Positions 1 to 11,878 of a stretch of 64,000 nt of DNA are shown in pieces. Numbering within the stretch: the first letter of the stretch is position 1; every line of letters starts with the position of its first letter. The notes beneath the pieces are model-generated. The model was given only the letters and a program-made list of their open reading frames with translations. It was not told the origin of the DNA and did not search any database. Origin of the DNA: Tulasnella sp. 424 (taxonomy: Eukaryota; Basidiomycota; Agaricomycetes; Cantharellales; Tulasnellaceae); the NCBI GenBank assembly GCA_019633425.1, contig WSUB01000131.1, forward strand, positions 55,840-119,839, in the 5' to 3' direction. The position numbers were made by a program, and so were the translations under genes.

Positions 1-869
1 GCCTGGTTCTTGGAATTGACGAGAACGTTGAGCTGTTTCCAGGTAAATGTTAGCCCAGGCAAGCAAGAGTAAGTACATCAAGCCCACCGATTTTAGATCA
101 CCGTGGCAGATTGGCGGGGTTCTTCCATGGAGGTAACTCAGTCCCCTGGCAACATCACCGATCTGTGGATCCGTAAGCGAAGGATGGATTACCGCAGCGA
201 AAGAGATGGGTTTACCAAAGACACGCGTTCTGGAAGCTCCCAGTTGGCGGACCGAACGAACTCACGCAAGTTGCCGTTCTTCTCCCACAAAAATACCATC
301 CAACCGATACTTTGCTCGACATCTTCGACAAAACCAACAATCTTCACCACGTTCGGATGGGATAAGTCGTTTAGAAGGTTGACCTCGTGAGCAAATGGCT
401 TGACACAGACGATATCCGTGTTAAAACCACCCACGGCGGTCAGTGAACAACTTGCGAAGACTTACAGCAAGGACCCGATCGTCGTCGGTGTCGGTGTCGA
501 AGCGTAGCTTCTTGACTGCGACATACTCTGTGTCTTTGGACCCCAGGAGATTCGAGGACTGGGCGGGAACGAGTAGGGCTGCCTCGACGTCCGCTTTCCC
601 GCCTGACTTGGGGGCTTTATCCTCGAGCGGTTTGATTCGGGCTTTCTCGATTCGTAGGTGGCCTAATGGTTCAAGTACGTTTCTCTAAAACGACACTTGG
701 TAATTAGCCTCTTGCAGTTCCAACGAAATTTACATAGAGCCGAGCCGCCCACCGGACAGATCTTAAGCCGCCTCATCGCCTCTTCAACTTCGTCGATTGC
801 GGCATCTTGAGCGCTTATCGGTGGGTGTGAACTATTTATTGCGTGAAGATCCTTGGGATCCTCGGACAT
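1..869 (-). CDS. Protein kinase, 5' part (runs off the window start)
   Basis: Five exons can be joined in frame on the minus strand: 869-734, 662-466, 398-216, 162-88 and 32-1, with GT-AG introns of 55-75 nt; the exon sums are whole codons. The N-terminal ~90 residues are variable and show no clear glycine-rich loop. The VAVKKLRF segment supplies the expected N-lobe lysine. LSHPNVVKIVGF is the usual helix-C to beta-4 stretch, and CHGDLKSLNVLVN is the catalytic loop with HGD in place of HRD, a variant common in agaricomycete serine/threonine or tyrosine-like kinases. The DFG and C-lobe lie outside the window. The start at 869 is the first ATG of an open exon. Substrate and pathway are unknown; fungal paralogues of this type are numerous. 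Confidence 0.75.
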
Positions 870-1567
870 GGTATCCTGCGTCTAATCAAGCTATGCGGTG
901 GTGGAGTGTATGGTGTCGTTGAGGTAGGAAGTGAAATATCGATTGAGCAGAGTGGTGGTGGTCGATAAAGAGGGGCTAGCGCACTTCGTGGTGCGTGGGA
1001 TCTCACCCCCTCTCGGCTGTGTTTATTGTGTACAACGCGGACTGTATCGGGTCAAATCAAGGTTCAACTTCATCTTTCTCGATTCGAAGATACGTGGCCT
1101 TTCCCGTCCGAACTCGACATCGGTCTGAGTGCAAATGACGACCATTATTCCAGCCCCTCGGTCTCTTCCGGCTACCTCGAAATATTTCGTGAAATTTACC
1201 CGCCGTTCGCGGCTGCATGTACTCCGATGCATAGAGTCGATCGGGGAAAGTGATTCCGTCATCTCACCTTTGTATCTCTTTTGCTGTCACCGGCATATTC
1301 ACTTGCTCGTCTTCCAGGCTAAATATAGGGCCGTACGGAGTCGACGATGCGCTGCTCAATAGCTGAACTACTCGATAGATTTGATTGCCCCACCCGAAAG
1401 ACCAAGATACACCTCTAATAATAAAACAACTAATTACCCTACCACATGGAACGGTATTTACAGCTTATATGAGAACGGCGAGATGTCAGATTCTTCTTCC
1501 CTGACAAGCATGTATTTAAGCTTACTCGAGAGACACTAGGAGAAGATCCCTTTAGTCACGTACTCTT
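870..1567. other. Intergenic, no gene seen
   Basis: Only short overlapping frames on both strands, none with recognisable content. A short piece near 1075-1095 resembles the kinase exon 2 start near 645-662 and may be a chance match or a tiny remnant. The part nearest 1567 is the 3' flank of the first transporter copy. Confidence 0.4.
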
Positions 1568-3694
1568 CTACTCTGTCCTAGATACCTTAGAGTGCATTGC
1601 ATAGTACCATAGGATCATTTGGGTGAACATCAACGCCACCATTCTAATGGGTAATCAATGAGGAATTCAAAACCAAAACGATGGGGAAATGGAACGTATA
1701 CGTACATGGGCTGAAGAACTTGTACACCATACTTCGACGCGATCGCACCTAAAAATTTTGAAGACCGGTTAACGTTCGTGACTCGAGTCAGTCAAAACTG
1801 AAAACTGAGATTTCACCAGTCATAAAGGGAAAAACAGCGCCCCCAGCTTGCCCGAAAGCCCCGATAAATCCAATCGCACCAGCGAGCAACCAGGCTGGAA
1901 GGATTCCAGCCGCGACGTTGATCGACACGGGGTAGATAGGGCCAAGGAAGAGACCAACGAAGGAGACGGCGATGGCATTTTCGATGAGGGAAGGCACGAA
2001 CCAAACGGTGAACTGCAAACTAGGATACGGAATGGAGAGAGGGATTTGTTAATATCCTGAAGCAGGAAATCATGGGACATAGGTGTATACCCAATGACCA
2101 GGGCGGTGTAGATGTAGATAACCCGTTGCTTGCCAACCTATCAGCACGAATGGGTCGTCACGTTGACTACAGGGAGATAAAAAATCATAGGTTTCGTACC
2201 TTCTGATTAAGAGGAAGCAGGAGCACTCGACCAACCATCATCCCTTTTAATGGAAGTCACAGATAAGAATGAACAAACAGAGGATAGAGGCAAGGCCCGA
2301 CGCACCCCCAAAGAAGCCGCTCGAAACATATCCTGATGACGGTCCACCGCCCCTTCGGTTGATTAAAAAGGTGACAATCCATCCGCTAGAGTAGCCCGAG
2401 TGAATATCAGTAAATGACAGACCAAGGTGAGCGGGCCTGAGACAAGACGTACCCAACAGACACCTCGATTCCGACGTAAATCAAGATGAATACGGCCAAG
2501 GTCAGGACAAACTTCTGGGTGAAAATCTTCTTGTATGTGGTTTGTAAAGCAACTTTGGATGGCTCTGAAGATGGATCAGGAGGAAGGAGGTCTGGTATCC
2601 ATTGCCGTCAATCACTCGGTCATGGCCAGCGCGTGTGAGGGACAACTAACTGACCGTCCTGTCTTTTCAGTCGGAACACGCCGACGATCGCCACCAGACC
2701 TGTCAAGGCTATTCCCATAGATATTAGGTAGTGGAATGACCAATGTTTCTTCTGAGAGAACTGGGTAGAGACCAAAGGAGCGGCGAAAGCCCCTAGCCCG
2801 TAGAATGCGTGAAGGACACCCATGTTGGTGGACGAGTTCCGGGGGATGCACGCGACAAAGGTTTGGGCGGTCGCCCCCTATGGGAAGATCCATTAGTAAG
2901 TTCAACTTAAAGAACTGCCTATAGCTCGGGAAGACCTGCCTGTAGTGCCATCGAGAACCCTAGTGGGACAAACATTACGCACATCACGGGGAAAGGTGGT
3001 GCCGCCGCCAAAACAGCGTAAACCGAGGTTTGCATTGATGCCGCTTGGTAAAACGTGGGGTTAAGAGGGAAATAGTTTCTCAGAATGGACTAGACTCACT
3101 CAGGACTAGCGTCTAGTATTTGGAGGACGTCATTGGAAGGCATCCAGGACTTGATCAGGTTTGACCCACCTTTCCAAATCCCAGCTTTTCATTCAGCCAA
3201 ACCACGCTGAACGAGCCAGTAATACAGCCCTAATGGCTCTGAGGAATGAGTAACAACTCGGGTGGGGAGGTATTCTGCCTACATACGATCGTACTGCAGA
3301 TGAACAACATTGACACCGTTGCATATCCTAGCTAAAACCGCCGAGGTGAGCTCGGTGCTGGCATCCTCAACAATCAAAAAGCTTATCTCACATGATAGTT
3401 TTCCTGAATACGAGGCAGTAACGGCCCCAACGTTCCATCGTTCCAGCCGCAAACAAGTGCACCCCAGCAGAGGGCAGCAAGAAATACTCTCTCTTTGGCT
3501 ACACTTAGCTGTTGTCCCAGCTCGGGCGTCTTGACTCCAGAGACAATGCTACCCTCCCTTCCCACCTTTGAGTCTTTCTCAGCATCGCCCAGTTCAGTCA
3601 GTTCAATTTCTTGATTGAACGATGTTCGCCGGTGTTTGGTGACCGGCGTGCCTTCTAACGTTGGTATTTCCAAAACCGTTGTAGTTGTCGACAT
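1568..3694 (-). CDS. MFS transporter, tandem copy 1 (fucose-permease-like)
   Basis: Multi-exon membrane transporter of the major facilitator superfamily. ATG at 3694 starts a ~100-residue soluble N-terminus leading into GWNDGTLGPLLPRIQ, the typical first membrane segment of the fungal fucose-permease/Bsc6-like group. Exon 1 is 3694-3392 and exon 2 is 3331-3287. Later exons carry the NEKLGFGK loop, NMGVLHAFYGLGAFAAPLVS, the central RRGGGPSSGYVSSGFFGG, a PIYPVSINVAAGILP helix and a last hydrophobic segment ending HSKVSRTE before TAG at 1568-1570. Family knowledge gives 12 membrane helices and proton-coupled uptake of sugars or small metabolites at the plasma membrane; the substrate cannot be read from sequence. 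No break was seen, but not every exon junction was checked. It is followed by two paralogues on the same strand. Confidence 0.8.
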
Positions 3695-3803
3695 CGTGTG
3701 GGTAGAGTCAAGACGCGGTCCAATTTTTCCCTCGGCGAGCTCATGATAAACGAGTCGTAATTGGGTGGATGAAGTGGAGGGACAGCGTAAAGACGGGCAA
3801 GGG

Positions 3804-3836
3804 ATTTACCCGGGATTACCCGCATTTTACCCGAAT
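3804..3836 (-). promoter_or_regulatory. Triple CGGGTAA box upstream of MFS copy 1
   Basis: TTACCCG (CGGGTAA on the coding strand) occurs at 3806-3812, 3816-3822 and 3827-3833, about 110 bp before the ATG. The spacing is 10 and 11 bp, one helical turn. Equivalent boxes lie at the same distance upstream of the other two transporter copies, partly degenerate in copy 2. A regulator-binding site is inferred. Confidence 0.4.
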
Positions 3837-4691
3837 CCTTGTCTCAATGGACCCTGAAGGCGCAATCACGCGGCGAGACCACGCCCCAACACGTATCATC
3901 AGCTGACGTGGAATTGTAAGTAAAAGATCTTTCCGAAAGCGGGAGGATGGAATGCCCGCGCATTCGACAAAGATCTTATGGTACGAAGAGCAAACTCTGG
4001 TTAATTCGCGTGGCGCGATCACCTACATACTGATACCCTTACCGACTACACAAAGAGGGAGGGTCCACTGAATCCCAACTGGACCAGGACAGGAAGATTC
4101 AAAAATTGCAGGATATCGACCTCTGAGTCAGGCTTTTCTCGTGAAGAGGCCTTCTCCATGAATGAGGACAAGGCAATCGATAGGTGAGAGAGTGAACCAA
4201 TCCGGCCGTATAAGCTCCGAGGATACAGATAGAAATGCTTCGGATAGATGCAGTGTCTGTATAATTCACTCTTAGAAGATGGTAGCTAGCTTTGGGACTT
4301 CGAGAAATCTCTCCGCTTACGCCGCTGAAAGCCTGTCCGAGATGGTTCGAGTCTTCAATCCGCCCGTCTCCATTACCCCCTTGCATGCCAAACGAATTTG
4401 GTCAGAAGATAGAGCTTGAGGCTCCGGTCCCTCGCAGTCCCGTCACAATAGACATCCCGGAGCAGCTCAAGTCTGGCTCAACGGATGCACGCAAAACCCA
4501 AATTAAAGCGACTGCTCTACTGATTTGCCAAGGTCAATGCACTCTATTTTTTCGCCGAAAGACCAACAGGAGCTACTAAAAAAAGCTGTTGATCACTGAG
4601 CTGCACTAGGTTGCATTTACACGGTCTCTAAGTGGGGCGACATGTCATTATCTCTCCACAAAGGCGATTCCATCCTCCTCCAGCTTTTGCT
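3837..4691. other. Spacer between MFS copies 1 and 2
   Basis: About 0.85 kb with only short, unsupported frames on both strands. The longest (4292-4579 plus, 95 codons) has no recognisable content. The segment is the promoter of copy 1 and the 3' flank of copy 2. Confidence 0.4.
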
Positions 4692-6833
4692 TTATTCCAA
4701 TGGAGAGACCTTGGAGTGCATTCCAAGGTACCATAGGATCAATTGAGCAAGCATGAGCGCCACCATTCTGGATGCGTAATTGGTGAGCGGCTTAAAATTA
4801 CGGGGCTTCGGAAGTTGAACTCACATGGGCTGAAGAACTTGCACACCGTACTTGGACGCGATTGCACCTGCACCCACCAAAGGCGATTTAGTAATTATAG
4901 CAAGAGTCATTCAATGCCAAAAACAGAGGTCTTACCCGTCATGAAGGGGAAAACCGCCCCTCCAGCCTCTCCAAACGCCCCGATAAATCCAATCGCACCG
5001 GCGCGCAACCAGACCGGTAGAATTTCCGCCGCGACGTTGATAGACAAAGGATAGATGGGCCCCAAAAAAAAGCCAACGAAGGATACGGCGATTGCGTTTT
5101 CGACGAGGGAGGGGACGAACCAAACGGTGAATTGTAGCCTATACGACAGGATGAGAAGGACAACGTTCAGCGCTCAGAGATCACAGAGCTCGAGGATGAG
5201 ATGCGGGTTCGCACGCAATGACTAGCCCAATGTAAATGTATATGACACGTTGCTTGCCGATCTGATCCCGTGAGCGGTTAACCTAGGCACGTCAGACTCT
5301 AATATAAAATGCATCGCTCGCACCTTCTGATTGACGGGGATGAGAAATACCCTGCCGAGCGTCATTCCTTGTTATAATGATCAGGATGTGAGCTGACGCA
5401 ACCGAAGGCTGTTCTAAAGAGTATAACGTACCACCAAAGAAGCCACTCGAAACATAACCTGACGAAGGTCCTCCGCCCCGTCGGCGTATCAGGAAAGTGA
5501 CGATCCATCCACTGGGGTGGCCCGCATTAGTTTTGGGACAAAATACATACCAAAATAGCCCCGGCGGACAACGACAAATACCCAATTGAAATTTCAGTGC
5601 CAACGTAGACCAAGATGAAGGCAGCCAGAATCAGAACAAACTTCTGGCGAAAAATATGCTTGTATGTGCTTTGGATGGCGATCTTGGACGGCTCAGAAGA
5701 CGACTCAGAAGACGGCTCAGGGGGGATAAGTTCTGCGATCGATTTACTTCAATCAAACCGAACCCCAAAGAAAAGAAAACGACCTTAACTCACCATCCTG
5801 CCTTTTCAACCGGAACACTCCGACGGTAATGCCCAAGTTGGCCAAGGCAACCCCCATCGATATTAGGTAGTGGAATGACCATCGTTTCAGCTGAGAGAAC
5901 TGCGTGGAAACTAAAGGAGCAGCAAAGGCCCCAAGCCCGTAGCATGCGTGCCATACACTCATGTTGGTGGACGAATTTCGAGGGATGCATGCGACGAAGG
6001 TTTGGGTGACTGTACCCTAAGGAAAGATCGATAATTGAGTTCAAGTTAACAAACTCCTATGCTCGGGCAGACTTGCCAGCGATGCCATAGCGAACCCCAT
6101 CCCAGCATATACGACACACATGACTGGGAAAGGCGGAGCCGGAGCCAAGATAGCGTAGAGCGAGATTTGGATCGACCCCACTTCAGAAAATATAGCGTTA
6201 AACGCTAACAAAATCTCTCCGAATGGGTCAGACTTACTCAGAACGAGCGACTAAACATTTGGACGGACGTGACTTAGCTGGGGATGTATCCTGATCAAAT
6301 ATGACACACCTTTCCAAATTCCAGCCTCTCGTAGAACCAGATCACGCTGAGTGAGCCAATAAGACAGCCCTTATGACTTGGGGAGTTAGTGGCGGCTCGG
6401 CTATGGGAGGATTCGGATAACGTACGACGGTATTGCAGACGAACAACATCGACACCGCTGTATATCCCAACTAAGATGAAAGCGAGATGAGGTCAAAACC
6501 AGCACTCCTAGAGATAGATACTTAACTTACGTGATAATCCTTCTGAATCCGTGGTAGTAACGGCCCCAAGGTCCCATCGTTCCAGCCGCAAAGGAAAGCA
6601 CCGCAACAAAGAGCAGCGACAAATACCCTCTCTTGGACCAAACTTAGTTGTTGTCCCGGCTTGCAATCCTGGATCGCAGATGCAACGCTGCCCTCTTTTT
6701 CCGCGCTCGGGTCTCTCGAGACATTGCCCAATTCAGCCAGTCCAATTTCGTGGTTGAACGACGTTCGCCGATGCTTTGTGTCTGGTGTTCCTTCTAACGC
6801 CGGCATATCCAAAGTAATTGTAGTTGTCGACAT
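4692..6833 (-). CDS. MFS transporter, tandem copy 2
   Basis: Close paralogue of the transporter at 1568-3694, with the same exon pattern and landmarks. The N-terminus begins MSTTTITLDMPALEGTP at 6833, followed by GWNDGTLGPLLPRIQ, NMSVWHACYGLGAFAAPLVS, RRGGGPSSGYVSSGFFGG, GPIYPLSINVAAEILPVW, and a C-terminal helix ending HSKVSPLE before TAA at 4692-4694. I saw no in-frame stop in the recognised exons, so it is probably functional. Differences from copy 1 are spread through the protein, indicating an old duplication. The substrate is unknown; a promoter box like that of copy 1 lies at 6952-6979. Confidence 0.78.
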
Positions 6834-6948
6834 TGGGGGGTAGATTCGAGATGTGGGCCAAGATTTGCATCGACGAGTCCATATTAAAACCCATCTGCGA
6901 TTGAGAGGAGGGGCGGCGTAGGATGAGCGTCTTGGAAGGGATCCAAAG

Positions 6949-6983
6949 GATTTCACCGGAGATTACCCGTGTTTAACCGAGGC
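6949..6983 (-). promoter_or_regulatory. Degenerate CGGGTAA triplet upstream of MFS copy 2
   Basis: One exact TTACCCG at 6963-6969 is flanked by TTCACCG at 6952-6958 and TTAACCG at 6973-6979. The 11 and 10 bp spacing is kept although two of three boxes have changed, about 120 bp before the ATG. Confidence 0.3.
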
Positions 6984-7311
6984 ATACGCCCTTGATTTCC
7001 TCAATGGAGATCGAATTCCGAGTTTCTAGTCTTAAGGAAGCATTATTGTCATAGTTCACTTGGGAAGTTGAAGCTCAGCTCAACGTCCGCGGGCCTGGGC
7101 CTTCATGTCGTCGAGCTTCCTGGACGAATCTCGTCGCTCGACCCACCGGTATGTGCTTCGTTAACAAACCAATCAATTACTCCTATTCAGAATGAGATTT
7201 CCAGGATATCTATAAACGACGAGATGTCATATTCTCTCACTCGACAAGGAGGCATTCAAGCTTTCACCTGAGCGATACTCGGAGAAATCCCTCGCCCTGG
7301 CACACGCACTC
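6984..7311. other. Spacer between MFS copies 2 and 3
   Basis: No gene recognised. It holds the 5' flank of copy 2 and the decayed 3' flank of copy 3. A short plus frame at 7068-7271 is unsupported. Confidence 0.35.
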
Positions 7312-9371
7312 TTCACCTCTGCCCTTGATACCTTAGAGTGCACTGCATAGTATCATAGGATAATTCGGGCGAGAATCAGCGCCACCATACCGGCGGGTAA
7401 TTGGTGAGGATCTCGGGACCAAAACTACAGGAAATGGAACGTACATGGGCTGAGGAACTTGCACGCCGCACTTAGACGCGATCGCACCTAGCAATTTGAC
7501 GGCCGATTAGCATTCGTGACTTGAGTTAGGTAACAATTAAACCCGAGAATTCACCGGTCATAAATGGGAACACTGCTCCTTGTTAGAGAGCCCCAATAAC
7601 TCCAATCGCCCCTGCGAGCAACCACGCTGGAAGAATTACGGCAGCCACGTTGATTGATATGGGGTAGATAGGTCCAAGAAGAAACCGACGAAGGAGACGG
7701 CGATAGCATTCTCGATGAGAGACGGCACGAACCAAACGGTAATTTGCAACCTTAGATATGGAGGGAAGAAAAGGGCTTGTTAAGATCCCGACGTGGGGAA
7801 CCATGGAAAATGACCCCATACGCAATGACAAGGGAGGTATAGCTGTAGATGAACCGCTGCTTGCCAACCTATCAGAGGAAATGAGTAGTCTAGGTGGCTT
7901 TAGGTAGGTAGAATAATAAAATAGGTTTCGTACTTTATGGTTCACAGGGAGAGGAAGCACTCGCCCAAGCATCACTCCTTTTAAAAAGAAGAAATAGCCG
8001 AGCAAGATCGAACAGAGGATAGAGGGAGAGTCTGGCGCACCCCAAAAAAAGCCGCTCGAAACGTATCCTGACGAAGGTCCACCGCCCCTTCTGTTGATTA
8101 CGAAAGCGCAATCCATCCTCTGTACTAGCCCCAATGAGTATTAGCAGACGACAGTCCAAGGTGGCGGGCTTGAGACAAGGCGTATGTACTCAATAGACAC
8201 TTCAATTCCGATATAAATTAAGATTGATACCCCCCAGGTCAGGACAAACTTCTGGGAGAGAATCTTCTTGTATGCGGTTTTTGAAGCAACTTTGGGTTGT
8301 TCGGAAGATGGCTCAGCGGGGAGGAGGTCTGCGATCCATTGCCGTCAATCACTCGGTCGGCGCGTGTGGAGGTCAACCGGAATTGACCGCCTTGTCGCTT
8401 CAGCCGGAACATGCCGACGATTATTACAAGACCTGTCAAGACTACTCCCATAGATTAGGCAATGGATGACCAATGTTTCTTCTGAGAGAATTGGGTAGAG
8501 ACCAAAGGAGCAGCGAAGGCCCCGGTCCGTAGAATGCGTGCACAACACCCATGTTGGTGGACGAGTTCCGAGGAATCCACGAGACAAAGGTTTGGGCGGC
8601 TGCACCCCAGGGAAAGACAGATAAAAGGGTTCAAGATAACGGAGGACCGATAGCTTGGGAAGATCCGCCTGAAATGCCATAGAGAACCCCAGAAAGACGA
8701 CGCTCATAACTGGGAAAGGTTGAGCCGGAGTCAAGATAGCGTAAACTGAGGTTTGGATGCCGCATCAAAAAATACGGGGTTAAAGGAGTAACATTTTTTC
8801 AGAATAGGCCAGGCTCACTCAGGATTAGCGTCTAGTATTTGGGAGGACGTCGTTGAATGGACGGATGCCGAATCTGATCGAGTTGACCCACTGTTCCAAG
8901 CCCCAGCTTCCCGTTCAACCGTACCACACTAAACGAGCCAGTAATACAACCCTAGTAGTTTTGTTGGGTGAGTAATAGCTCGGCTATGGAGGGGCCCTGC
9001 CTACATACGATGGTACTGGAACATTGACACCGCCGCATATCCCAGCTAGAATCACCGAGGTAAGTTCGGTACAGGCACGACCAAAAAGCTTATATCATAT
9101 GATAGCTTTCCTGAATACGAGGCAGTCACGACCACAAGGTCCCATCGTTCCAACCGCAAATGAGGGCACTCCAGTAGAGGGAGAGCCGCAAGATTTACCC
9201 TCTCTTTGGCTAGTTGTTGTCCCAGCTCGTGGGCCTTGACTCTAGAGACAGTGTTATCTTCATTTCCCGCCTTCTTTGCAAGTCTTTCTCAGCATCGCCC
9301 AATTCAGTCAGTTCAATATCTTAGTTGAACGGCGTTCCTTCTAGCGTTGGTATTTCCAAAGTTGTCGGCAT
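7312..9371 (-). pseudogene. MFS transporter, tandem copy 3, decayed
   Basis: Clearly homologous to the two upstream copies along its whole length but with many breaks. After MPTTLEIPTLEGTP the N-terminus has lost about ten residues and meets an in-frame stop. The region matching GQQLSVAKERVF is frame-shifted. GAIGVIGAL is followed by a stop where the others continue into GAVFPFMTG, and the SFVGFFLGP helix is shifted by a deletion. The tryptophan of the last helix is TGA. The C-terminal HSKVSRAE runs past the stop position used by copy 1. It retains RRGGGPSSGYVSSGFF and a nearly perfect promoter triplet. A non-functional relic is the simplest reading. Confidence 0.8.
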
Positions 9372-9493
9372 GGTGTGGGTAGAGTCAAGACGTGAGCCAC
9401 GTTTGCCTTTGGTGCATTCATGGTAAACGAGTCGTAATTGGGTGGATGAAGTGGAGGGCAGCGTTTGTCTCGCAGTCTCAGGAAGAGTTCAAG

Positions 9494-9533
9494 GGATTTT
9501 ACCCGAGATGATTACCCGCATTTCACCCGAATC
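9494..9533 (-). promoter_or_regulatory. CGGGTAA triplet upstream of MFS copy 3
   Basis: TTACCCG at 9499-9505 and 9512-9518 and TCACCCG at 9523-9529, about 125 bp before the relic start codon. It is better preserved than the coding region it serves. Confidence 0.3.
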
Positions 9534-9924
9534 ACTTGGACCACGTATCGTAATACCTCGAAGGACTCATATATCGGCCTTGTCACATGCCTATAGAGTG
9601 AAATATGATGGGAATGGAAAAGAATGAGAAAATCATTGGTTTAGTGGTCCCTGGGGCCCAGAGGCGAACGGGCGGGCGGGACCCTGTCAACACACTGAAG
9701 CGGCGAGAGTACGCCCAAGTACATATTTCTTGGCATGAAATGGTAGCTGAAATATCTTTCAGAAGCGGGGCTGGTATATCTAAAACAAGTAACAACGCCC
9801 AGTCGACGAGGGCTACATCATGGAAGAAGAGGGAGCATAGCGGCGCTAGCTCTGGCAGTCGCACTGGGTATTCCAAGTTTGCTGACGACACGGAACATGA
9901 GGTGCCCCCCGGACATTCGTTATT

Positions 9925-11288
9925 TCAGGACTTGAAGTTTTTTAGATACGGAAGGATATCTACATATGACCCAAACTCGTCTGGTCGAAGGAAGATGTCC
10001 GTGGATGCGGACAAACCATTCAACGGGCTCGAATTGGACGGATTCGCGAGCATTAGCTCCGGGGATACGACTAAAGACGCTTCCACTAGATGAAGTGTCC
10101 CCAGGGAGTAAAATGCGGGTAACTCTTGGAGCAGCTTAAGATGCGAGGTTGGGACGCCATAGAAGGTAGTTGACATCAGCTCGACGATAGATCCAAGTTC
10201 GAGTTTCCACTTACGATGGCCGCTGACATTCTCCCGCCAACCTTGAGCCTGAGATGTTCGATCGAAGGAAGGTAGCGCGCAATCATCCGGATCGTTTCTT
10301 GTACGAGGTCATCATCTGTGGGATTGTGCAGGGCCATGGAGAAACGTTTAATCGGTCCCGTCGACTGAGCCAGTTGCTTGAACCAACATTCGTCCTGACG
10401 CTGTTCAGCTAGGGCCCGAACCAACTGTAAATCTTCGACTGGTCGTCCGGGCACGATTACAGAGGCGTGGTGAAGCGTCGATCTGAGGGACCTCAACATT
10501 GGCAGGTCACTCTCCACGAGTCCTCCCAACCTTGCCGACCCTTGCAAGATGTGCAAATGTGTCAGCCCCGGCTGAGCTCGTAGAAGCGGTGCTACGTAGG
10601 TTGGTCGTCCTTGGATTTGCAAGGCCAACCTATCCAGTTTCATGCGACAGACCGCATCGAAGAGTCGACTCCACCTGACTTTCTCGTCGATCCAGTCGTG
10701 GCCGTCAATGAAGAACAGGTCCTGGATGTTGACGGCCTTTTCGAATATCCTGGTGGCCATCGCGGCTCTTCCGCTCTCATACGACGTCCACCCCCGCCTC
10801 CCCAAGACTTTGGCTCTTTCGATGGCAGACCGCTGGCTGGAGTCAGCGTAGTAGTGTGGCGGGATAACGGGTCCATGGTACGTCCGGACGTAGAGGATGA
10901 AATCGGGTCTGGAGTCGAGGGTCCTGTGGAGAAGGCCGCTTCGGACGTAGCGTTGGCCCTCTGTGAGTATAAGGTGGCGGTAGAGAACGGGTTCGACGAC
11001 ACTTTGGAAGTACTTGCACGTCCGGAGTAGACCGGTTTTGCGACTCTCGTCGAGGAACTCGAGTATAGCAAGAAGAACCTCCTCGGGTAAGTTGACAAAT
11101 CTGGAGTCCTTTTGTGGATTGAAATAGTGTGTAACGACTGAAGAAAGTGGGATGGTGCTGGATGGTATGCCCGTTTTCGTCCGAGACCAGGGGGGTACGT
11201 TCGGGAAGAACGAACTTGCGCTTGACTACAGAGATCAGTCAATTAGTACAGGTCTTATCGAATCGGCTTCCAAAATGTACTTCACCAT
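9925..11288 (-). CDS. F-box-like protein E, isolated family member
   Basis: Predicted 407 residues from three exons: ATG alone at 11288-11286, 11225-10215 and 10134-9925. The intron starts GTGAAG right after the ATG and ends CTGTAG. The F-box-like segment FVNLPEEVLLAILEFLDES, followed by the TCKYF and VEPVLYRHL helices, lies near residues 45-95. The C-terminal part has irregular leucine-rich strands, including the family signature IVPGRPVE and LLQELPAF at the start of the last exon. F-box proteins recruit substrates to SCF ubiquitin ligases through Skp1; the C-terminal repeats would choose the substrate, which is unknown. It sits 6 kb from the main array, on the opposite strand to A genes, and is the most divergent intact relative. 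The exon sum is in frame; the one-codon first exon rests on analogy with the array. Confidence 0.6.
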
Positions 11289-11878
11289 ACTCGAGCTCTC
11301 GACCTGCGAGTTTAGCTGGGTGGTGTGGTGAGAGAAGAGAGCACGTGCCTCAACTCCCGTGTGACACGTTCTTGGCTTCAATCTCCCACTCTCCTACTTT
11401 GCTAATTACAGGTCCCTGCCCCAGACGTCAACCGGCGTCGTTGAGTCAAAAAGAACCCCTGTCAATCAATGCGATGAATGAGAGCTGGCCCGCATGTGGA
11501 GCGGGCAATTTATCCGAATGCACGTGACGGCGGGACCGCACGAATTAGCCACTTGAAGAGTCATCGAGAACTTCGTCTCACCTCATCAATTGCCTTTTAC
11601 GGGTTCAGGTTGAGAACGGCTATTGCATCCCGTCTGTGTCATCGTCGGTCCCGTTCGCGCTTGGCGTAGAACAATGAGCACTTTGATCAGCATTGAAGTA
11701 TAAAATGGAACTTGAAAACCGAAATCCATTTCTCAGTAAATCGCAAGTGGACATTTGCGGATCACCCGTTTGACCAGGTCGCTAAAAATCAACGTAAGTT
11801 CCGCCTTCGCACTTCCTCCGTCTCTACCTACCCCTCACGCCCCGTCACCGCTAGCAATTCCTCTACCTCCACCAGAAC
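11289..11878. other. Intergenic between F-box gene E and the DUF899 gene
   Basis: Divergent promoter region of about 590 bp. A TATA box lies at 11699-11705 facing the DUF899 gene. No coding region was recognised. Confidence 0.5.
11699..11705 (+). promoter_or_regulatory. TATA box of the DUF899 gene
   Basis: TATAAAA, 174 bp upstream of the ATG at 11879, in an otherwise non-coding stretch. The distance suggests a 5' UTR of about 100-150 nt. Confidence 0.45.

Noticed and set aside
4292..4579. 95-codon plus-strand frame between transporter copies
   Set aside because: No recognisable domain, lies in a promoter/3' flank, and no equivalent beside the other copies.
3695..9924. The transporter copies as part of a biosynthetic cluster
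   Set aside because: No synthase, oxygenase or pathway regulator lies nearby; the neighbours are a kinase and an F-box-like gene.
9605..10093. 162-codon plus-strand frame
   Set aside because: Antisense to the last exon of F-box gene E, which has family-consistent content.
10640..11242. 200-codon minus-strand frame
   Set aside because: Shadow frame of F-box gene E exon 2; the correct frame contains the F-box-like core.
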